Below are positions 6,498 to 8,081 of a DNA stretch of 8,081 bases, piece by piece. The position numbers were made by a program, and so were the translations under genes. Origin of the DNA: Candidatus Cloacimonadota bacterium. Lineage in GTDB: Bacteria; Cloacimonadota; Cloacimonadia; Cloacimonadales; Cloacimonadaceae. The stretch is taken from the NCBI GenBank assembly GCA_012519465.1, contig JAAYQD010000128.1, positions 1-8,081 of the forward strand, given 5' to 3'. Below the pieces are notes generated by a model. That model did no database searches, was not told the origin of the DNA, and was given only the letters and a program-made list of their open reading frames with translations. Every line of letters begins with the position of its first letter. Position 1 is the stretch's first letter.

Positions 6498-6552
6498 CCC
6501 TTGTCTCTCCCTTGTCTCACCCTTGCCTTGGCAAAGGAGGCACAAAGGAGGC
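6498..6552. repeat. Imperfect palindrome of 11-bp units between add and tpx
   Basis: The left side has three tandem 11-bp units starting CCCTTG: 6498-6508, 6509-6519 and 6520-6530. The right side has CAAAGGAGGC twice at an 11-bp period (6532-6541 and 6543-6552). The arms 6507-6527 and 6530-6550 are inverted with 16 of 21 positions paired. Two of the mismatches become G-U pairs only in a minus-strand RNA. It may be a dispersed repeat or a helically phased binding region for the divergent add and tpx promoters. The rest of the 316-bp gap holds only the promoters and no convincing gene. Confidence 0.6.
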
Positions 6553-6661
6553 TAATGGGCAAGATGAAAGCATAACAAAGGAAAATAGGGATATCTTCAA
6601 GATAGTAATGATGGGATTTTGGCGGGAGTTTGTGGGTCAATACATTGCATTTGGTTTTATG

Positions 6662-6706
6662 TGTTTTTTGTTTAACTTATCAGATATAATACCGAAATAA
6701 TAGGAG
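6662..6706 (+). promoter_or_regulatory. Candidate tpx promoter and RBS
   Basis: A consensus TATAAT (6685-6690) sits in AT-rich DNA upstream of tpx. The matching -35 position (6662-6667, TGTTTT) is poor, so activation or a non-standard -35 is possible. The start would be about 6697. The ribosome binding site AGGAG (6702-6706) lies 6 bases before the ATG at 6713 and is convincing. Confidence 0.5.
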
Positions 6707-6712
6707 ATAAAC

Positions 6713-7213
6713 ATGGCTAAGACCAAGCTTCATGATAAACCAGTAAACACAGTGGGGGCGCTGCCTCGCAAGGGCTGTCGTGCCAAGGATTTTTTATTAA
6801 CGGCAAATGATCTTTCAGACAAAACTTTGGCAGATTTCAAGGGCAAGAAAATCCTGATGAATATCTTCCCCAGCATCGATACCGGCGTATGTGCCGCCAG
6901 CGTGCGCACCTTCAACAAGGAAGCAGTCAAACTCAAAGACACAGTAGTTTTGGGAATTTCCCGCGATTTACCTTTTGCCTTGCAGCGTTTTTGTGGTGCG
7001 GAAGGCATCGAGCACGTATTCACCCTTTCGGAATTGCGCAACCGCAATTTTGGCAGGGATTATGGTTTGGAAATGATAGATGGACCTCTGGCGGGCCTGC
7101 TTGCCAGAGCAGTGATCATTATTGATACAGATGGCAAGGTCATCTACCGTGAATTGGTGGATGAAATTACCAAAGAGCCTGATTATAAAGCTGCGCTTGC
7201 AGCGCTGAAATAG
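6713..7213 (+). CDS. tpx: Thiol peroxidase (Tpx), atypical 2-Cys peroxiredoxin
   Basis: This 166-residue peroxiredoxin reduces hydrogen peroxide and alkyl hydroperoxides using thioredoxin-derived electrons. It resembles E. coli Tpx throughout. The motif [17 protein letters not shown] (52-68) carries the peroxidatic Cys60 with the preceding Thr57. The segment LPFALQRFC (86-94) carries the resolving Cys94, giving the 34-residue spacing expected of the Tpx class. [11 protein letters not shown] (128-138) supplies the conserved Arg132, and the C-terminus ([16 protein letters not shown]) is typical. An additional Cys22 is present in the region equivalent to GSKA of E. coli and is probably not catalytic. 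The start is fixed by AGGAG at 6702-6706. The gene appears monocistronic, divergent from add and convergent with the UPF0173 hydrolase. An oxygen-defence gene fits an anaerobe meeting occasional oxidative stress, but this is not diagnostic. Confidence 0.95.
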   Translation: MAKTKLHDKPVNTVGALPRKGCRAKDFLLTANDLSDKTLADFKGKKILMNIFPSIDTGVCAASVRTFNKEAVKLKDTVVLGISRDLPFALQRFCGAEGIEHVFTLSELRNRNFGRDYGLEMIDGPLAGLLARAVIIIDTDGKVIYRELVDEITKEPDYKAALAALK

Positions 7214-7223
7214 GTTCTCCGCT

Positions 7224-7263
7224 CCGGGAGCTGGTCTCTATATCAGATGCTGGCTCCCGGTTT
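7224..7263 (+). terminator. Weak hairpin terminator between tpx and the convergent hydrolase
   Basis: CCGGGAGC (7224-7231) is exactly inverted as GCTCCCGG (7253-7260), extended inward by a few wobble or Watson-Crick pairs. It is followed on the plus strand by TTT then CATTAC. The stem is good but the T-tract is short, so it is a modest candidate for ending tpx transcription. Its right arm lies within the last codons of the convergent hydrolase gene. On the minus strand no T-tract follows. Confidence 0.45.
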
Positions 7264-7914
7264 CATTACAATGCAATCGAAACCCTTTTCTTTTACGCGT
7301 TTGCAAAATTCTTGGGGGTCGGCAGAGATAATGGGGAAAGTATTGTAGTGCATGGGGATGGCGATGCGGGGGCGAACCAGTTCCACAGCCTTTACGGCGT
7401 CTGCTATATCCATCGTATAAAACCCACCGATGGGCAAGAGCATATAATCAATCTTATTCATCTCGCCAATGAGCTTCATATCATAAAAAATGCCGGTATC
7501 GCCGGTGTGATAAATGGTGGCATCACCACAGGTGATGAGCGCACCTGACGCCAAGCCGGCATATTCACCCTCATCGGTGCGGCTGCCATGCAGTGCCATG
7601 GTAAATTTGACTCTGCCAAAGGGATAGTCATAAGCACCACCTATCTGCATCCCATGCACCTTGTAGCCTTTGGGCTCGATAATATAGCCCAGTTCTGTGA
7701 CGGTGATGATTTCCGCCTTGGTTCTATCTGCAATCTGGAGGGCATCGCCCACGTGATCTCCATGAGCGTGGGTCACAATGATAAAATCTGCCTGCATATC
7801 CTCCATTTGCACGGGTGCCAGAGGATTTCCGGTGATGAATGGATCGATCAAAACCCGCATTCCATTGGGGCATTGGATGCCAAAAGCCGAATGGCCGTAA
7901 TATGTTATTTTCAT
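7243..7914 (-). CDS. UPF0173-family metal-dependent hydrolase (metallo-beta-lactamase fold)
   Basis: This is a 223-residue cytoplasmic metallohydrolase of the UPF0173/YtkL-like group, whose physiological substrate is not well established. It opens with MKITYYGHSAFGI, typical of the family, followed by LIDPFITGNP (22-31). The metal-binding motif THAHGDH (48-54) supplies His49, His51, Asp53 and His54. Further expected ligands are His109 in ALHGS, Asp139 in YHTGDTG, and His189 in PMHYNTFP. The ATG at 7914 is preceded 6 nt upstream by AGGAGGT (7921-7927 read in reverse), a very strong ribosome binding site, so I prefer it over an in-frame TTG at 7977. The frame stays open upstream to the window edge, but nothing there resembles this family. 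The gene has its own promoter and is convergent with tpx. Confidence 0.9.
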   Translation of the reverse strand: MKITYYGHSAFGIQCPNGMRVLIDPFITGNPLAPVQMEDMQADFIIVTHAHGDHVGDALQIADRTKAEIITVTELGYIIEPKGYKVHGMQIGGAYDYPFGRVKFTMALHGSRTDEGEYAGLASGALITCGDATIYHTGDTGIFYDMKLIGEMNKIDYMLLPIGGFYTMDIADAVKAVELVRPRIAIPMHYNTFPIISADPQEFCKRVKEKGFDCIVMKPGASI

Positions 7915-8081
7915 GGTGAAACCTCCTGAATATGGTTTTATGCTTGTATTTCTTGTGTGTTTTGCAAAGTGTTTCAAAGAGCTGTATCCATTTGCTGTAT
8001 CGTCAATAATAAATGGCCACTGTAATCTGTCAAATGATTTGTGCCACAGCGCCTTTTGGGCTTGATGTGCAATTTGCCCTT
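7915..8081 (-). promoter_or_regulatory. Promoter (8006-8033) and leader of the UPF0173 hydrolase gene
   Basis: Read on the minus strand, a perfect -35 TTGACA (8033 to 8028) is followed after 16 bases by TATTAT (8011 to 8006), five of six matches to the -10 consensus. Transcription would start near 7999, leaving a leader of about 85 nt before the ATG. The ribosome binding site AGGAGGT is at 7927 to 7921. The outermost bases (8034-8081) hold no recognised feature. A weak GGGC/GCCC pair (8058-8061 with 8076-8079) is followed by TT at the edge. Confidence 0.6.

Noticed and set aside
6452..6700. Open frame of 82 codons upstream of tpx, including a hydrophobic 30-residue tail from ATG 6608
   Set aside because: The full frame needs a TTG start without a ribosome binding site and crosses the 11-bp repeat. 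The short ATG version has its nearest AGGG 17 bases away. Its end also overlaps the tpx promoter.

Overview
The window looks like a chromosomal segment from a Gram-negative bacterium of the Fibrobacteres-Chlorobi-Bacteroidetes side of the tree. Candidatus Cloacimonadota (WWE1) is my best guess. The evidence is two exported proteins ending in a FlgD-like/type IX secretion C-terminal domain (a YPNPF start and a G-x-Y-x-x-x-L end), a heptose-pathway enzyme implying lipopolysaccharide, a lipoprotein signal, and intergenic DNA rich in short palindromes. The phylum call is inference; the window holds no marker gene that fixes it.

Layout. Positions 1-734 hold no convincing gene. They are a mosaic of short inverted and direct repeats, including a perfect 25-bp inverted repeat at 141-195 and a pair of REP-like hairpins. 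A plus-strand gene at 735-2546 encodes a large secreted protein of unknown function with a sorting domain, and ends at a strong hairpin terminator (2585-2611). Facing it on the minus strand is a compact four-gene operon transcribed from about 6420 down to 2641: adenosine deaminase (add), sedoheptulose-7-phosphate isomerase (gmhA), a secreted endonuclease I with a sorting domain, and a lipoprotein M14 zinc carboxypeptidase. The spacings are 17 nt, a 4-nt overlap and 12 nt. A 316-bp divergent intergenic region follows (6397-6712), with an imperfect palindrome built of 11-bp units. Next come thiol peroxidase (tpx, plus strand) and, convergent to it, a UPF0173 metallo-beta-lactamase-fold hydrolase (minus strand) with a near-consensus promoter and a strong ribosome binding site near the right edge.

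How the genes may work together. The operon pairs two envelope or extracellular hydrolases (nuclease and carboxypeptidase) with a cytoplasmic purine-salvage deaminase. This is consistent with scavenging nucleic acid and peptide from dead biomass. GmhA does not fit this idea easily and may simply share the transcript. Tpx is an ordinary peroxide defence enzyme with its own promoter.

I did not find a clear undescribed system. The most noteworthy items are the orphan secreted protein, the two intergenic inverted elements with an 11-bp internal period, the mixed add-gmhA-nuclease-peptidase operon, and a reading frame upstream of the hydrolase that stays open to the window edge.
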